In this document: positions 35,221 to 44,667 of the stretch, in pieces | Position numbering within the stretch: the first letter of the stretch is position 1 | How the letters are laid out: every line of letters starts with the position of its first letter | Assembly: GCA_006844605.1 (NCBI GenBank) | Contig: SPJN01000004.1 | Coordinates: 1-64,000, forward strand | DNA: 64,000 nt | Direction: 5' to 3' | Origin: Hyphomicrobiales bacterium | GTDB taxonomy: Bacteria > Pseudomonadota > Alphaproteobacteria > SPJN01 | Notes under the pieces: generated by a model | What the model saw: only the letters and a program-made list of their open reading frames with translations | Databases searched by the model: none | What the model was told of the DNA's origin: nothing | Program-made: the position numbers and the translations under genes

Positions 35221-35670
35221 ATGGTCAAAGTTTATATCGATGCAGATGCATGCCCGGTCAAGGCCGAGGCAGAGAAAGTCGCGACGCGCTATAAAACACA
35301 ATTATTGTTTGTGTCGAACAGTGGCGGTCGGCCATCGCCAAATCCTTTCGTGACACACATCATGGTGGCGGAGGGGGCAGATGCCGCCGACGATTGGATC
35401 GTTGATCAGGCCGGAGCGGGGGACATTGTTGTCACCGCGGATATTCCCTTGGCAGCCCGTGCATTGGAAAAGAAGGCATTGGTGATCAACCACACCGGGT
35501 CAAAATTTGACGAGGTGATGATCGGCAATGCGCTTGCCATGCGTGACCTGAAAAGCCAACTGCGGGACGAAGGGGTCATCAGCGGTGGTGGTCGCAGCTT
35601 TTCAAAACAGGACCGATCGCAATTTCTGCAGGTGTTGGACAATCTGCTAAGTAAAGCAGTTAAGAATTAA
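35221..35670 (+). CDS. YaiI/YqxD family protein (UPF0178)
   Basis: A 149-residue protein. Aspartate-rich N-terminus VYIDADACPVK and central VVTADIPLAARALEK form the PIN-like acidic cluster conserved in this family; a putative nuclease role has been suggested but not shown. C-terminal GGGRSFSKQDRSQFL is also conserved. ATG at 35221 is chosen by family alignment; ten extra residues from 35191 would overlap DUF2461. purT follows after 13 bases. Confidence 0.87.
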   Translation: MVKVYIDADACPVKAEAEKVATRYKTQLLFVSNSGGRPSPNPFVTHIMVAEGADAADDWIVDQAGAGDIVVTADIPLAARALEKKALVINHTGSKFDEVMIGNALAMRDLKSQLRDEGVISGGGRSFSKQDRSQFLQVLDNLLSKAVKN

Positions 35671-35683
35671 AAGGGGATCGTTT

Positions 35684-36835
35684 ATGAGCCATGTCACCGC
35701 AAAAGTGTTGCTGTTGGGCAGTGGGGAGTTAGGTAAGGAATTGACCATCAGCTTGCAGCGATTGCGCTGCAATGTCATTGCCTGCGATGCCTATGAAGGT
35801 GCCCCGGCAATGCAGGTGGCTGATGGCTGCGAGATTTTCTCCATGCTGGACGCCGTGGCACTGTCTGATGTGATTGACCGTCACAAGCCTGACTACATCG
35901 TGCCAGAGGTTGAGGCGATTGCAACAGAAGTATTGGTTGAGAAAGAGCAGGCAGGCTATCATGTCGTGCCGTCCGCCAATGCTGTTAATCTGACCATGAA
36001 CCGTGACCGCATTCGCGACCGCGCGGCGCAGCTTGGGCTGCGTACCGCCAAGTTTGCCTATGCGGAATCTGAGGAATCGCTGGTCGCCGAAGCTGCCAAA
36101 ATCGGCGGTAAGGTTGTGGTGAAGCCTGTCATGTCCAGTTCAGGCAAGGGGCAAAGTACAGCTGAAGGCGAAGCGGAAGTGCGGCAGGCATGGGCCTTTG
36201 CCCTTGCCGGAATGCGTGGTGATCGCGCGCGCGTGATCGTCGAGGAATTTATCGACTTTGATTATGAAATCACCTTGCTGACGGTCACGCAACGGGCGGG
36301 CGATACGCTTTACTGCGACCCCATCGGGCATGTGCAGGAACGCGGTGACTATCAATTCAGTTGGCAACCTGCTGAATGCTCTGATGCGGCAATCAGTGAA
36401 GCGCAACACATGGCCAATATCATTACGGCTGAGCTTGGTGGCGCTGGATTGTTCGGGGTTGAGTTTTTCGTAACCAAGGCGGGGGAGGTTATATTTTCAG
36501 AACTTAGTCCGCGCCCCCATGATACGGGTATGGTCACGCTTTATACGCAGGCATTGACTGAATTTGATTTGCATGCGCGGGCGTTTTTGGGGCTGTCGAT
36601 ACCGCAGGTCGATTTAGTGCGTCCCGGTGCCAGCCATGTTATTTTGGCACCTAAGGATGCGATCGGACCTTATCACGTCAGCGGTCTTGCCGATGCTGTG
36701 GCGGTGCCCGGCGCTGATGTGCGGGTGTTTGGCAAGCCTGTGATGAAATCCTATCGTCGATTGGCCGTGGCGTTGGCGGGATCACTTGATGACGCCCGCA
36801 AAGCTGCTGAACGGGTTACGATTGAACCTGTTTAA
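35684..36835 (+). CDS. purT: formate-dependent phosphoribosylglycinamide formyltransferase
   Basis: A 383-residue ATP-grasp enzyme that makes formyl-GAR from GAR, formate and ATP in purine synthesis, an alternative to folate-dependent PurN. The N-terminal GSGELGKE nucleotide loop, FVTKAGEVIFSELSPRPHDTG and the preATP-grasp region are all present. AAGGGG lies 9 bases before ATG 35684. It is third in the DUF2461-yaiI-purT run. Its last 20 bases overlap the convergent lpxK gene. Confidence 0.95.
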   Translation: MSHVTAKVLLLGSGELGKELTISLQRLRCNVIACDAYEGAPAMQVADGCEIFSMLDAVALSDVIDRHKPDYIVPEVEAIATEVLVEKEQAGYHVVPSANAVNLTMNRDRIRDRAAQLGLRTAKFAYAESEESLVAEAAKIGGKVVVKPVMSSSGKGQSTAEGEAEVRQAWAFALAGMRGDRARVIVEEFIDFDYEITLLTVTQRAGDTLYCDPIGHVQERGDYQFSWQPAECSDAAISEAQHMANIITAELGGAGLFGVEFFVTKAGEVIFSELSPRPHDTGMVTLYTQALTEFDLHARAFLGLSIPQVDLVRPGASHVILAPKDAIGPYHVSGLADAVAVPGADVRVFGKPVMKSYRRLAVALAGSLDDARKAAERVTIEPV

Positions 36836-37814
36836 GCAAATCATCCAGCAGGTCTGGTTGATCAAGCTGTAAGTCAACGCGCACTGTCATGACGTTACCG
36901 CGCGCCGTTGCCGGCAGTTTGACGGCATCCTTTTCGGTTGTGACGACAATCGACTGGGTTTTGGTTTTGTGCCGTTCAATCAGCAAAAGCTCCTGCGGTT
37001 TTAATTTGTGGTGGTCGGGGAAGGCGAAGCTGCCAACCAGTTCGGCCCCCAAACTGCGCACCGTGTCGAAGAATTTTTCAGGGCTACCAATCCCGCAAAA
37101 GGCGGTTACCCGTTGGCCTGCCAGCCACAGGGATTCGGGCCCCGGTTCCAGCCGTCCGGTCAACTGCGTTAGATGCTTGAATTCTGCAGGGATAGACCGG
37201 TCTAAACAGGCCTGTGCCTCATCCCCAATGGCAAGCACCGCCTGCGCGCGCGCTAATCCATGGGCCACAGGTTCCCGCAAGGGGCCTGCCGGGATCAGTT
37301 TACCATTACCAAAGCCGCGCCCCGCATCCATGACAATCAGGCTGATGTCTTTATGTAATGCGGGGTTCTGAAAACCATCATCCAAAATAATGTGCGTTGT
37401 CTGTCTGTCCTGTTCGATCCATTTGGCACCCGCAGCACGATCACGGGCGATATAGACTGATGTGTGTGCGGCCAGAAGTAATGGTTCGTCGCCAACTTGA
37501 TCAGGCGTATGATGGGCGGGGTTAACCTTCACAGGCCCCGCTAGGCTGCCGCCATAGCCGCGTGACAGGATTGCGGGGCTATGCCCCAATTGGGTCAGGC
37601 GTTGGGCCACCAACAGTGCGGTCGGTGTTTTGCCGGTGCCCCCGGCGATTAGGTTGCCGATGCAAATAACGGGCAGGGTGGATTTATAGATTTCTGCTGT
37701 TTTATCAATGCGCCGCACAGATTCTGCGCCGTATAGAGCCGACAGTGGTGATAGCAGCCGCGCGGCAATGCCCGGTGATGACTGGTCGTGCCACCAGAAT
37801 TTGGGTGCCTTCAT
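36816..37814 (-). CDS. lpxK: tetraacyldisaccharide 4'-kinase
   Basis: A 332-residue lipid A kinase that phosphorylates the 4' position of the lipid A disaccharide at the inner membrane. It has a short N-terminal hydrophobic part (LLSPLSALYG), Walker A GNLIAGGTGKTP and HIILDDGFQNPAL. It overlaps waaA by 4 bases (ATGA) and is the last gene of the envelope operon. Its 3' end overlaps purT by 20 bases. Confidence 0.95.
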   Translation of the reverse strand: MKAPKFWWHDQSSPGIAARLLSPLSALYGAESVRRIDKTAEIYKSTLPVICIGNLIAGGTGKTPTALLVAQRLTQLGHSPAILSRGYGGSLAGPVKVNPAHHTPDQVGDEPLLLAAHTSVYIARDRAAGAKWIEQDRQTTHIILDDGFQNPALHKDISLIVMDAGRGFGNGKLIPAGPLREPVAHGLARAQAVLAIGDEAQACLDRSIPAEFKHLTQLTGRLEPGPESLWLAGQRVTAFCGIGSPEKFFDTVRSLGAELVGSFAFPDHHKLKPQELLLIERHKTKTQSIVVTTEKDAVKLPATARGNVMTVRVDLQLDQPDLLDDLLKQVQS

Positions 37815-39106
37815 GACTTTGCCCCCCCGGCAATCATGCTTTGCGCCACATAGGGTGATAACACATCCATGATGTGGTCCAGGCTATTGTCTTGTGCCGC
37901 AGCGATTTCTGCTGCCTTGTCACCCATATGGTTGCAGACGGCTTCGTCATTCAACAGGGCGTATAGTTTTGCAGCTAAATCGGTGCCATCAGTGATTTGA
38001 ATTGCACCGCCAGCCTGTTCTAGTTGGCAAAAGGGGTCGGTAAAATTGTCAATATGGGGGCCATGCAAAATGGCACGGTTCAGCCTGGCCGGTTCAAGCG
38101 GGTTTTGCCCACCATGTGGGATCAGGCTACCGCCCATAAAGATCACGGGCGCAAGCCGGTAATATAGGCCCATTTCCCCCATCGTATCGCCGATCAACAC
38201 ATCAGCCCGGTCCAACCCCTTTAGGCCGGACTGTGAGCGCAACCGGGTGACCAAATGGTCATTACGGCAGGCGCTGGCAAATAGCCCCGCTTTGTCGGCA
38301 TGGCGCGGCACAATGATGGTCAGCAGGTTGGATAGGCTAAGCTTCAATGCCTTGTGGACAGCGACGATGTGGGCCTCTTCCCCGGGGTGCAGGGATGCGG
38401 CAACCCATACGGGGCGGTCGCCGATTGCGCCTTGCAGGGCATTAAGGTCGTCGTCATTTACATCAAGTGGGCGGGCGGCATATTTCAAATTGCCTGCACA
38501 GGTTACCGATTGATCGGTCAGGGACCGGAAGCGGTCAGCAATCAGGTCGTCCTGCGCCAATATGTGATCAAAGGCACCGAATGTTGCCTTGCGGAACGAT
38601 TTTGGTGCGCGCACCCAATTGCGCGCTGATCCTTCGGACAGCCGGCCATTGACCAGCACCATGGGGATGGCGCTGGCGTGTGTTTGGGTGATCAGATTGG
38701 GCCACAATTCCTGTTCCACAAACAGCGCAATATCGGGGCGCCAATGGGCAAGGAAGCCGCGCACAGCGCCCGGCGTATCAAGCGGGCTATATTGATGGAA
38801 GGCGCGTTCTGGCAGTCTGTCGTCCATGATTGTTGCAGCGCTGACTGTCCCGGTTGTCACCATGATATGACTGTGCCGGTGTTCAGCCAACAGACGTTCC
38901 ACCAATGGCAGGATGGACACGCTTTCTCCGATTGACGCGGCGTGAAGCCAGATCAAATGGCCTGCCGGTCGGGGCATGGTTGGTTTGCCCAAACGTTCAT
39001 GGCGTCGTTTCGGGTCTTCCTTTCCTGCCTTGGTGCGTCGCGCCAACAATAGCGGTGCGCCCAACCCGGCAAGGCGGGTCAACCCCTTATACAACGACAG
39101 GATCAT
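37811..39106 (-). CDS. waaA: 3-deoxy-D-manno-octulosonic acid transferase
   Basis: A 431-residue GT-B glycosyltransferase that adds Kdo from CMP-Kdo to lipid A precursor. The membrane-proximal N-terminus has LHAASIGESVSILPL, carrying the conserved Glu; the C-terminal half has GGSLIPHGGQNPLEPA, the sugar-nucleotide-binding signature. Overlaps the acyltransferase upstream and lpxK downstream by 4 bases each, so translation is probably coupled. Whether it transfers one or two Kdo units is not visible. Confidence 0.95.
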   Translation of the reverse strand: MILSLYKGLTRLAGLGAPLLLARRTKAGKEDPKRRHERLGKPTMPRPAGHLIWLHAASIGESVSILPLVERLLAEHRHSHIMVTTGTVSAATIMDDRLPERAFHQYSPLDTPGAVRGFLAHWRPDIALFVEQELWPNLITQTHASAIPMVLVNGRLSEGSARNWVRAPKSFRKATFGAFDHILAQDDLIADRFRSLTDQSVTCAGNLKYAARPLDVNDDDLNALQGAIGDRPVWVAASLHPGEEAHIVAVHKALKLSLSNLLTIIVPRHADKAGLFASACRNDHLVTRLRSQSGLKGLDRADVLIGDTMGEMGLYYRLAPVIFMGGSLIPHGGQNPLEPARLNRAILHGPHIDNFTDPFCQLEQAGGAIQITDGTDLAAKLYALLNDEAVCNHMGDKAAEIAAAQDNSLDHIMDVLSPYVAQSMIAGGAKS

Positions 39107-39855
39107 CCTGCTGCCTCATGTTGCGGCATGGGGGCGGGGGCAACACATTCCTGCCCGACATACCTATCGGCACGATCGGCAAGGTCATTCATCGCCTGTT
39201 CAATTTTCAGGCGCGCCGCCTCTGCCGCTTCGGGACCTTTGTCTTTCGGGATGAGTATCGGATCGCCCCACATGATGACCCCCTTGGTAAAGGGCAGGGG
39301 CACCAAGAACCGATCCCATGAGCCAAGGCGTATCCGCGCCTTGGTTGCGCTGGTCGCGGGGATCACCGGCACACCTGACATGCGGGCGACGGCGACAATC
39401 CCGTCAGAGGCCCGCATGCGGGGGCCGCGTGGTCCATCGGGTGTTATGCCAACATAGTTGCCCTGTTTCAGGGTTTTCAGCATTTCGCGTAACGCTTCTG
39501 TGCCGCCCTTTGATTGCTTGCCTGCCTTGGCAGAGGACCCGCGAATGGTGCCCAGTCCGAAATGGCCGATTGTGTTGGCAATCAACTCACCATCACGGTG
39601 GTTGGAGATTAACATGCCAACCTTTTTGCTGCGATCCCAGCAGTAAGGCATCATCAACAAACGGCCATGCCAAAATGACAGAATGAAAGGTTCGTCAGAT
39701 TCCCAACGGGCGCGGGGTTCATCAGCACCAATGATTTCAAACCGACTGGTCAGCCAAACCAGCCGCACATATAACGAAACAAGAAAGCTGATGAAGCGCC
39801 GCATGGCCGCGCTTTTTGCGATTTTCTTGTCGATGCGATACCAGCCTTTGTTCAT
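39103..39855 (-). CDS. lysophospholipid acyltransferase family protein (DUF374)
   Basis: A 250-residue protein with a N-terminal membrane segment (FISFLVSLYVRLVWL), SFWHGRLLMMPY, and GITPDGPRGPRM, the motifs of DUF374 acyltransferases related to the LPLAT superfamily. The position before waaA and lpxK suggests acylation of a lipid A or lipid precursor. Overlaps the cysQ-type gene and waaA by 4 bases at each end. Confidence 0.85.
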   Translation of the reverse strand: MNKGWYRIDKKIAKSAAMRRFISFLVSLYVRLVWLTSRFEIIGADEPRARWESDEPFILSFWHGRLLMMPYCWDRSKKVGMLISNHRDGELIANTIGHFGLGTIRGSSAKAGKQSKGGTEALREMLKTLKQGNYVGITPDGPRGPRMRASDGIVAVARMSGVPVIPATSATKARIRLGSWDRFLVPLPFTKGVIMWGDPILIPKDKGPEAAEAARLKIEQAMNDLADRADRYVGQECVAPAPMPQHEAAG

Positions 39856-40685
39856 CGGCGCAGCCTCGAAATCGGTTCCACTTTGGCAAGCAGCGCGGCG
39901 TGCATTGCCGGGCCGCCACTGATGATATTCAGGTGCCGGGTTGCGCTTTGATTATAGGTGTAGCTTTCACCCAGATGCGTGGTGGCCTTGCCGCCTGCCT
40001 CTCGCATGATCAGGTCGGCGGCTGCCAGATCCCAATCTGACTTGCCCGTCAATGAAACAGACCCGTCCATCTTCCCGGCTGCAACCAGTGCTACGGTATA
40101 GGCGATGGAATTGATGTTGCTGATTGTCAGATCATCGGGCCACGGTTCGGGCCATGACGGGTGCCGATAAAGGCTTTCATGACCGATCAGATGGGCACCG
40201 GTGATGTCGCTGCGGCTAGACGGCGTAATCGGTGCATCGTTCAAACAGGCCCCACCGCCGTTGGTTGCGGTGAACATTTCATCGGTTGCTGGGTTAAATA
40301 GGGCTGCCGCGATAGGCGCGCCATCTTCGACCACGGCAAGACTGACGCAATAGTGCGGACGGCCTTTCAAAAAGGCGCGCGTGCCGTCAATCGGATCAAC
40401 AACAAATACACGTGATTTGGTCAGCCGCTTGCGGTCGTCTTCCGTCTCTTCGCTTAACCAACCATAGTCTGGGCGCGCTGGCCGCAGGGTTTTGAGCAAA
40501 AGGTTGTCAACGGCGATATCAGCCTCTGACACGGGGCTGTCATCATCCTTTGCCCATTGCTTTACAGGCTGTTGAAAATAGTCGAGCGATAAGGCACCAG
40601 CCGCCTGTGCGGCCTGCACCAACAGGGCAAGGTCGTCGGCAGCTGTGGTCACAGTTTGGGCGCTTTGGAGGGGCATACCGCTCAT
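39852..40685 (-). CDS. inositol monophosphatase / CysQ-type phosphatase
   Basis: A 277-residue Mg-dependent phosphatase of the IMPase/bisphosphate nucleotidase fold. Motifs: WLSEETEDD, DPIDGTRAFLKG and WDLAAADLIMREAGG. Best guess is a 3'(2'),5'-bisphosphate nucleotidase (CysQ) acting on PAP in sulfur metabolism; an inositol or sugar phosphatase is also possible. Conserved in this envelope cluster of alphaproteobacteria. Start at 40685 (MSGMPLQSAQ) is 6 bases past the pmbA stop; an inner ATG nine bases later is possible. Confidence 0.85.
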   Translation of the reverse strand: MSGMPLQSAQTVTTAADDLALLVQAAQAAGALSLDYFQQPVKQWAKDDDSPVSEADIAVDNLLLKTLRPARPDYGWLSEETEDDRKRLTKSRVFVVDPIDGTRAFLKGRPHYCVSLAVVEDGAPIAAALFNPATDEMFTATNGGGACLNDAPITPSSRSDITGAHLIGHESLYRHPSWPEPWPDDLTISNINSIAYTVALVAAGKMDGSVSLTGKSDWDLAAADLIMREAGGKATTHLGESYTYNQSATRHLNIISGGPAMHAALLAKVEPISRLRR

Positions 40686-40691
40686 CCGTCC

Positions 40692-42041
40692 TTAAATACC
40701 GGCCACCGTCATGCGATCAACGCGAATGGTCGGTGCGTTGACACCACGAATAAATTCTAAGTCGCTTGCCGGGGTTGCGGCCATCAGCATGTCTTTCAAA
40801 TTACCTGCAATTGTGACTTCTGAAACCGGCTCAGCCAGCTCGCCATTCACGATGTGGAACCCTGCCGCCCCGCGTGAGTAGTCACCGGTCACGAGGCTGG
40901 GGCCCTGGCCCAAGAACTCAGTCACGTAAAACCCATCCTGAATATCTGCGATCAAATCGGTGGGGCTAATTGCACCTGCCTCAATATACAGATTGGTGGG
41001 GGCGGGCGATGGCGGCGCACCGGTGCCACGCGCAGCCCGGCCATTGGGCCGACGCCCTAGTTGCAATGCCGTCGCATGGTCCAATAAATAATGCTTCAAG
41101 ACACCGTTTTCGACCAGACGCATCGGGCGGTTTTCTGTGCCTTCACCATCAAATGGTTTGGACCGCAGGCCCCGTAAACGGTGTGGATCATCCATCAGTG
41201 TGATTGCGCTGTTGGCAATCTGCTCGTCCAATTTATCAAGCAAAAAGCTTGAGCCACGGGCGATTGCCACACCGGAAATTGCACCCGATATCGCCGTTGC
41301 GAATGAGCCTGAGACACGCGGATCAAACACGACGGGGCGGGCCCCGGTTGCCAAGCGGATGGGGTTGACGCGGCGGGCGGCATTTTCACCAGCTTCCTTG
41401 CCGATGTCGGCGGGCAATTTCAGGTCACCTAAGTGACGCGTGTTATAGGCGGCATAATCCTGCTGCATGGCATCATCGTCGCCAGCGATCAGTGATAGGC
41501 CAACGCCATAGCTGGTGCCATCATAGGCCCCTTCAAACCCAGCTGATGTGGCAAGGGCAACGCTGCTGCGGGATTGGTCAGCACCTGCCCCGGATGAGCG
41601 GCGGACACCGTCAACCGACAGTCCGGCAGCTTCGGCTGCCATTGCGCGGTCAACAAGGTCGCTGCTTTCAAGGCGTGTTGTGTCTACAAGATCAAGGTCG
41701 CGGGCCTGTCTGACCAATAGCTCAGCATCGGCCAAACCTGCATAGGGGTCTTCAGGGGCAATGCGGGCCATCGCGACAGCGCGTTCCACAGCCTCTGCCA
41801 ATGCGGCGGGACGGAAGTCTGTTGTTGAAACCATTGCCTGACTGCGCCCGACAAAAACACGCAGACCCAAATCCTGGCTTTCGCTGCCTTCAATGTCCTC
41901 CAGCTTTCCGTCGCGGACGCTTGCGGCCTCAGCCTCTGACTGAACGAACAGGGCGTCTGCCTGATCAGCCCCTGCCTTTGTTGCGTTGGCAACGATAGAT
42001 GCTGCAATGTCCAGCGCGTCTTCGCGTGACTTCAGGGTCAT
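40692..42041 (-). CDS. pmbA: TldE/PmbA subunit of the TldD-TldE protease
   Basis: A 449-residue PmbA (TldE), the non-catalytic partner of the TldD metalloprotease, which cleaves unstructured peptides and matures microcins and related peptides. It has the family's N-terminal domain and central GRRPNGRAARGTGAPP block, and lacks the HExxxH motif, as expected for TldE. The TldD gene lies about 10 kb away at 51452-52897. Overlaps the Cys-rich gene upstream by 4 bases. Confidence 0.93.
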   Translation of the reverse strand: MTLKSREDALDIAASIVANATKAGADQADALFVQSEAEAASVRDGKLEDIEGSESQDLGLRVFVGRSQAMVSTTDFRPAALAEAVERAVAMARIAPEDPYAGLADAELLVRQARDLDLVDTTRLESSDLVDRAMAAEAAGLSVDGVRRSSGAGADQSRSSVALATSAGFEGAYDGTSYGVGLSLIAGDDDAMQQDYAAYNTRHLGDLKLPADIGKEAGENAARRVNPIRLATGARPVVFDPRVSGSFATAISGAISGVAIARGSSFLLDKLDEQIANSAITLMDDPHRLRGLRSKPFDGEGTENRPMRLVENGVLKHYLLDHATALQLGRRPNGRAARGTGAPPSPAPTNLYIEAGAISPTDLIADIQDGFYVTEFLGQGPSLVTGDYSRGAAGFHIVNGELAEPVSEVTIAGNLKDMLMAATPASDLEFIRGVNAPTIRVDRMTVAGI

Positions 42042-42742
42042 GACAATTCCTTTATGGCTTGCTTATAGGCCTTGTCCGAAACATAGGGGCCGTGCGCGCC
42101 AAAATCCGACGGTTTGGCGGGAATGATTTCGTCGCTATAGGGGGGGATTTTGTAAAGCTCCCCATCGCGTCCAATCAACGGTATGTCGCGGCCCAGTTTG
42201 GAGAATGTGCGGCGCTGTTGCGTGGACTGGCCCTTGAAAACATCAAACTCGTCCGGGTCTTTGAAGAACAAAAATTCATAGGCGTGCAACAATTCAGTGA
42301 CAAATTCAGGTTCGACAATCTCAAGATTGGAAAGAACCCAGCACCGATCTTCAAAATCCCAATAATAGCCCAAGCCGATAACGCGGCCCTTTTTGTCAAT
42401 AAATGGATAGAATGGGAAGGACCGACAGGCGAGCGAGCGGTTGTCACGTTCGCAAAGTGCGGCCCCCTTACATTCAATCGCCAGACAAGTGTCGGGCAAT
42501 TCATCAACAATTTTCTGGGCGTGCTTGTCGCCCTTGGGCGCCTTGTATTTAGACCACAGGTCTGTGCGCGCCTTCAGGCTTTTCCATTCAGCCTTATCGA
42601 CGATGGGAATGGCGTTATCAACGGTACAGCAAACCGGCTGCCCATCATTCAACGGCGCACACCATTGACCACAGTCATGGCGCTGCGAGATCGGTGCGTT
42701 GAAGTCAGCATGTAACTTCGTAAAGTCTTTGGGCTTTACCAC
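42038..42742 (-). CDS. cysteine-rich protein, YkgJ-like
   Basis: A 234-residue soluble protein with a cysteine array: CGQWCAPLNDGQPVCCT near the N-terminus, then CLAIECKG, CERDNRSLACRSFPFYPF and a later CW. The pattern resembles YkgJ/YcgN-type putative Zn or Fe-S cluster proteins; exact ligands are not known. Start is GTG at 42742 with only a weak ribosome site. It is the first gene of the envelope operon, coupled by a 4-base overlap to pmbA. Function unknown. Confidence 0.6.
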   Translation of the reverse strand: MVKPKDFTKLHADFNAPISQRHDCGQWCAPLNDGQPVCCTVDNAIPIVDKAEWKSLKARTDLWSKYKAPKGDKHAQKIVDELPDTCLAIECKGAALCERDNRSLACRSFPFYPFIDKKGRVIGLGYYWDFEDRCWVLSNLEIVEPEFVTELLHAYEFLFFKDPDEFDVFKGQSTQQRRTFSKLGRDIPLIGRDGELYKIPPYSDEIIPAKPSDFGAHGPYVSDKAYKQAIKELS

Positions 42743-42824
42743 TTGATAATCTTTCGTGATTCTTTCGGTAATTGCCTCTAGTATGCCTGTAATTTCAGGG
42801 GGATTAAAGCAGGGATCGGGGACT

Positions 42825-44033
42825 ATGCGCCGCGCTTTTCAAGCAATAGATTGGCGGCTGTTGGCCGTTGTTATGGCGGCAGGGGCCATGGGCGAAGGGT
42901 TCATGGGCCAGTTGCCGGTCATTACAGGTGCTGCAATGGACGATCTGGGCCTGTCGCATGCGCAGGCTGGCGTCCTGATTTCGGTAGAGCTGCTGGCGCT
43001 GGCCATCGGTTTGGCCAGCACAACACCCTTTACCGGCATCATATATCGCAAGCGCGTGGCCTATCGTGCCTTTGTGACAGTTCTGGTCGGTGCGGGGGTA
43101 TCGATACTGATCAATAGCTATGATGCCATCCTTGTCGGACGGTTCATTTGTGGATTGGGCGAGGGGGTGGTTATCGCCGTTGGCACGGCAACCGTTGCCA
43201 CTTCGCGAGAGCCTGACCGCCTGATGGCGCAAAATTTTGCGGGTGGTGTTTTGGTGGGCGCGTTGATGCTCTCCATCTTGCCAATCGTTGCAGCGCATTA
43301 TGGGCTGCGTGGGGTGTATGTGGGCAATCTGCTTTGCCTGATGTGCTTTGCACCATTTTTGCGATTAGTACCGCCCGCACCACGTGAGGGGGCAAGCTGG
43401 CGCACTGCCCTTCAAGGGGTAACCGAAAAAACAGGCAGTGGACGCGCGGCGTTCGTGCCTTATGTTTTGATTGCCGGTATGATGTGTATCGTGATTATGG
43501 AAACGGCGTCATGGTCATTTGTGGAACGCAAGGGCGTTAGCCTTGGCATGGGCCCCGCAGAGGTTGGGCGCTGGTTGGCGACCATGTTTCTGTCGATGTT
43601 TGTGGGGTCGGTGTTCGCAGCTATTTTGGGCACAAGGTGGGGGCGTGTGATCCCGTTCACAGTTGGCGGGGTCTTGCTTGTCGTTGGTTTGTTTTTCGCA
43701 TTGGCGGCCAAGACAGTGCCCATATTTGTTTTTGGTCTATTGTCATGGAATATCGCGTGGGTCTTTTTGATGCCCTATTACATCGGGCTATTGTCATCGC
43801 TTGACCATGAAGGGCGATGGAATTCGATGTCATCGACCATTCTTGTGTTTACCAATGTGTTTGGGCCATTGTTGGGCGGTGCGATCTTGTCCGGGCTCGA
43901 TGCCCAGGGGGAAGCGGACTTTGGCAGATTGGCGGTTATCGCCTCAACCGGGGCATTGGTTGGTACGGTTATTGTTGTGCCGATCATGATTGTGTTGGGA
44001 CGCCGCTTGGCGCTGTATGACGCTAGGGCTTAA
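42825..44033 (+). CDS. MFS transporter
   Basis: A 402-residue, 12-helix major facilitator protein. The helix 2-3 loop carries GIIYRKRVAYRAF, and GRFICGLGEGVVIAVGTA lies in helices 4-5. The substrate is unknown. ATG at 42825 follows GGGATCGGGGAC; a longer reading from 42756 would add unlikely residues into the divergent promoter. Its last 11 bases overlap the convergent methyltransferase gene. Confidence 0.85.
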   Translation: MRRAFQAIDWRLLAVVMAAGAMGEGFMGQLPVITGAAMDDLGLSHAQAGVLISVELLALAIGLASTTPFTGIIYRKRVAYRAFVTVLVGAGVSILINSYDAILVGRFICGLGEGVVIAVGTATVATSREPDRLMAQNFAGGVLVGALMLSILPIVAAHYGLRGVYVGNLLCLMCFAPFLRLVPPAPREGASWRTALQGVTEKTGSGRAAFVPYVLIAGMMCIVIMETASWSFVERKGVSLGMGPAEVGRWLATMFLSMFVGSVFAAILGTRWGRVIPFTVGGVLLVVGLFFALAAKTVPIFVFGLLSWNIAWVFLMPYYIGLLSSLDHEGRWNSMSSTILVFTNVFGPLLGGAILSGLDAQGEADFGRLAVIASTGALVGTVIVVPIMIVLGRRLALYDARA

Positions 44034-44667
44034 AGCGCCAGACCCCCGCATTGCGTAGATCGGTATCCTCAACCCGGCTGTCGGTTTTAACCTGATAGTG
44101 TGCCAACCGCTCAAACCGGTCTTGCGGAAAATAGGTGCGCCCGGGGTCACCAACCAAAACCGTCGTGCCATTTTTATCAAGCCTATGCAACCAATCGGCG
44201 ATGCGTCGGGCAGGGGCATTTTCGTAACAAATGTCGGCGGCCAATATCACATCCCACAGACTGTCACTGCCCACAAGATTATCAAGCGTTACCTCAACCT
44301 CAACATTATTGTGGGTTGCATTAAGCGTGATGGCGGGATCGCACCACGGGTCAATTTCGCTGCACAACACATGATCAGCACCAGCCATTGCCGCTGCAAT
44401 GCCCGCAATGGCTGACCCCGCGCCAAAGTCCAGAACGCGCTTGGCTTTTACGATTTCCGGTTGGTCGAGGATATAGCGCGCCAGTGCCTGTCCGCCCGCC
44501 CATGCGAAGGCCCAAAACGGTGCGGGCAGATCAAGTTTTTCAAGCTCGCTTTCGCCTGCCTGCCATAGGGGTAGATCGTCAGCAGCCAAGTATAAAGGCA
44601 TTTCAGGCACCAATGGGGGTGCCTGAAGTCTAGTGTTTTCCGTAATGAATTGCTGTCGGTTGTTCAT
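44023..44667 (-). CDS. class I SAM-dependent methyltransferase (family 16-like)
   Basis: A 214-residue methyltransferase. SAM-binding motif I is VLDFGAGSAIAGIAAA; LAADICYE follows as the post-I acidic region. It resembles the lysine methyltransferase / METTL family. Substrate unknown. Its start shares one base with the desaturase stop (TGATG), so the two are translationally coupled, and they are probably under the TetR regulator. Confidence 0.82.
   Translation of the reverse strand: MNNRQQFITENTRLQAPPLVPEMPLYLAADDLPLWQAGESELEKLDLPAPFWAFAWAGGQALARYILDQPEIVKAKRVLDFGAGSAIAGIAAAMAGADHVLCSEIDPWCDPAITLNATHNNVEVEVTLDNLVGSDSLWDVILAADICYENAPARRIADWLHRLDKNGTTVLVGDPGRTYFPQDRFERLAHYQVKTDSRVEDTDLRNAGVWRFKP

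Noticed and set aside
36816-36835. 20-base convergent overlap of purT and lpxK (and 11 bases of MFS and methyltransferase) as a sign of a mis-annotated gene end
   Set aside because: Both proteins are complete to their family ends, so the short overlaps appear to be normal compaction.
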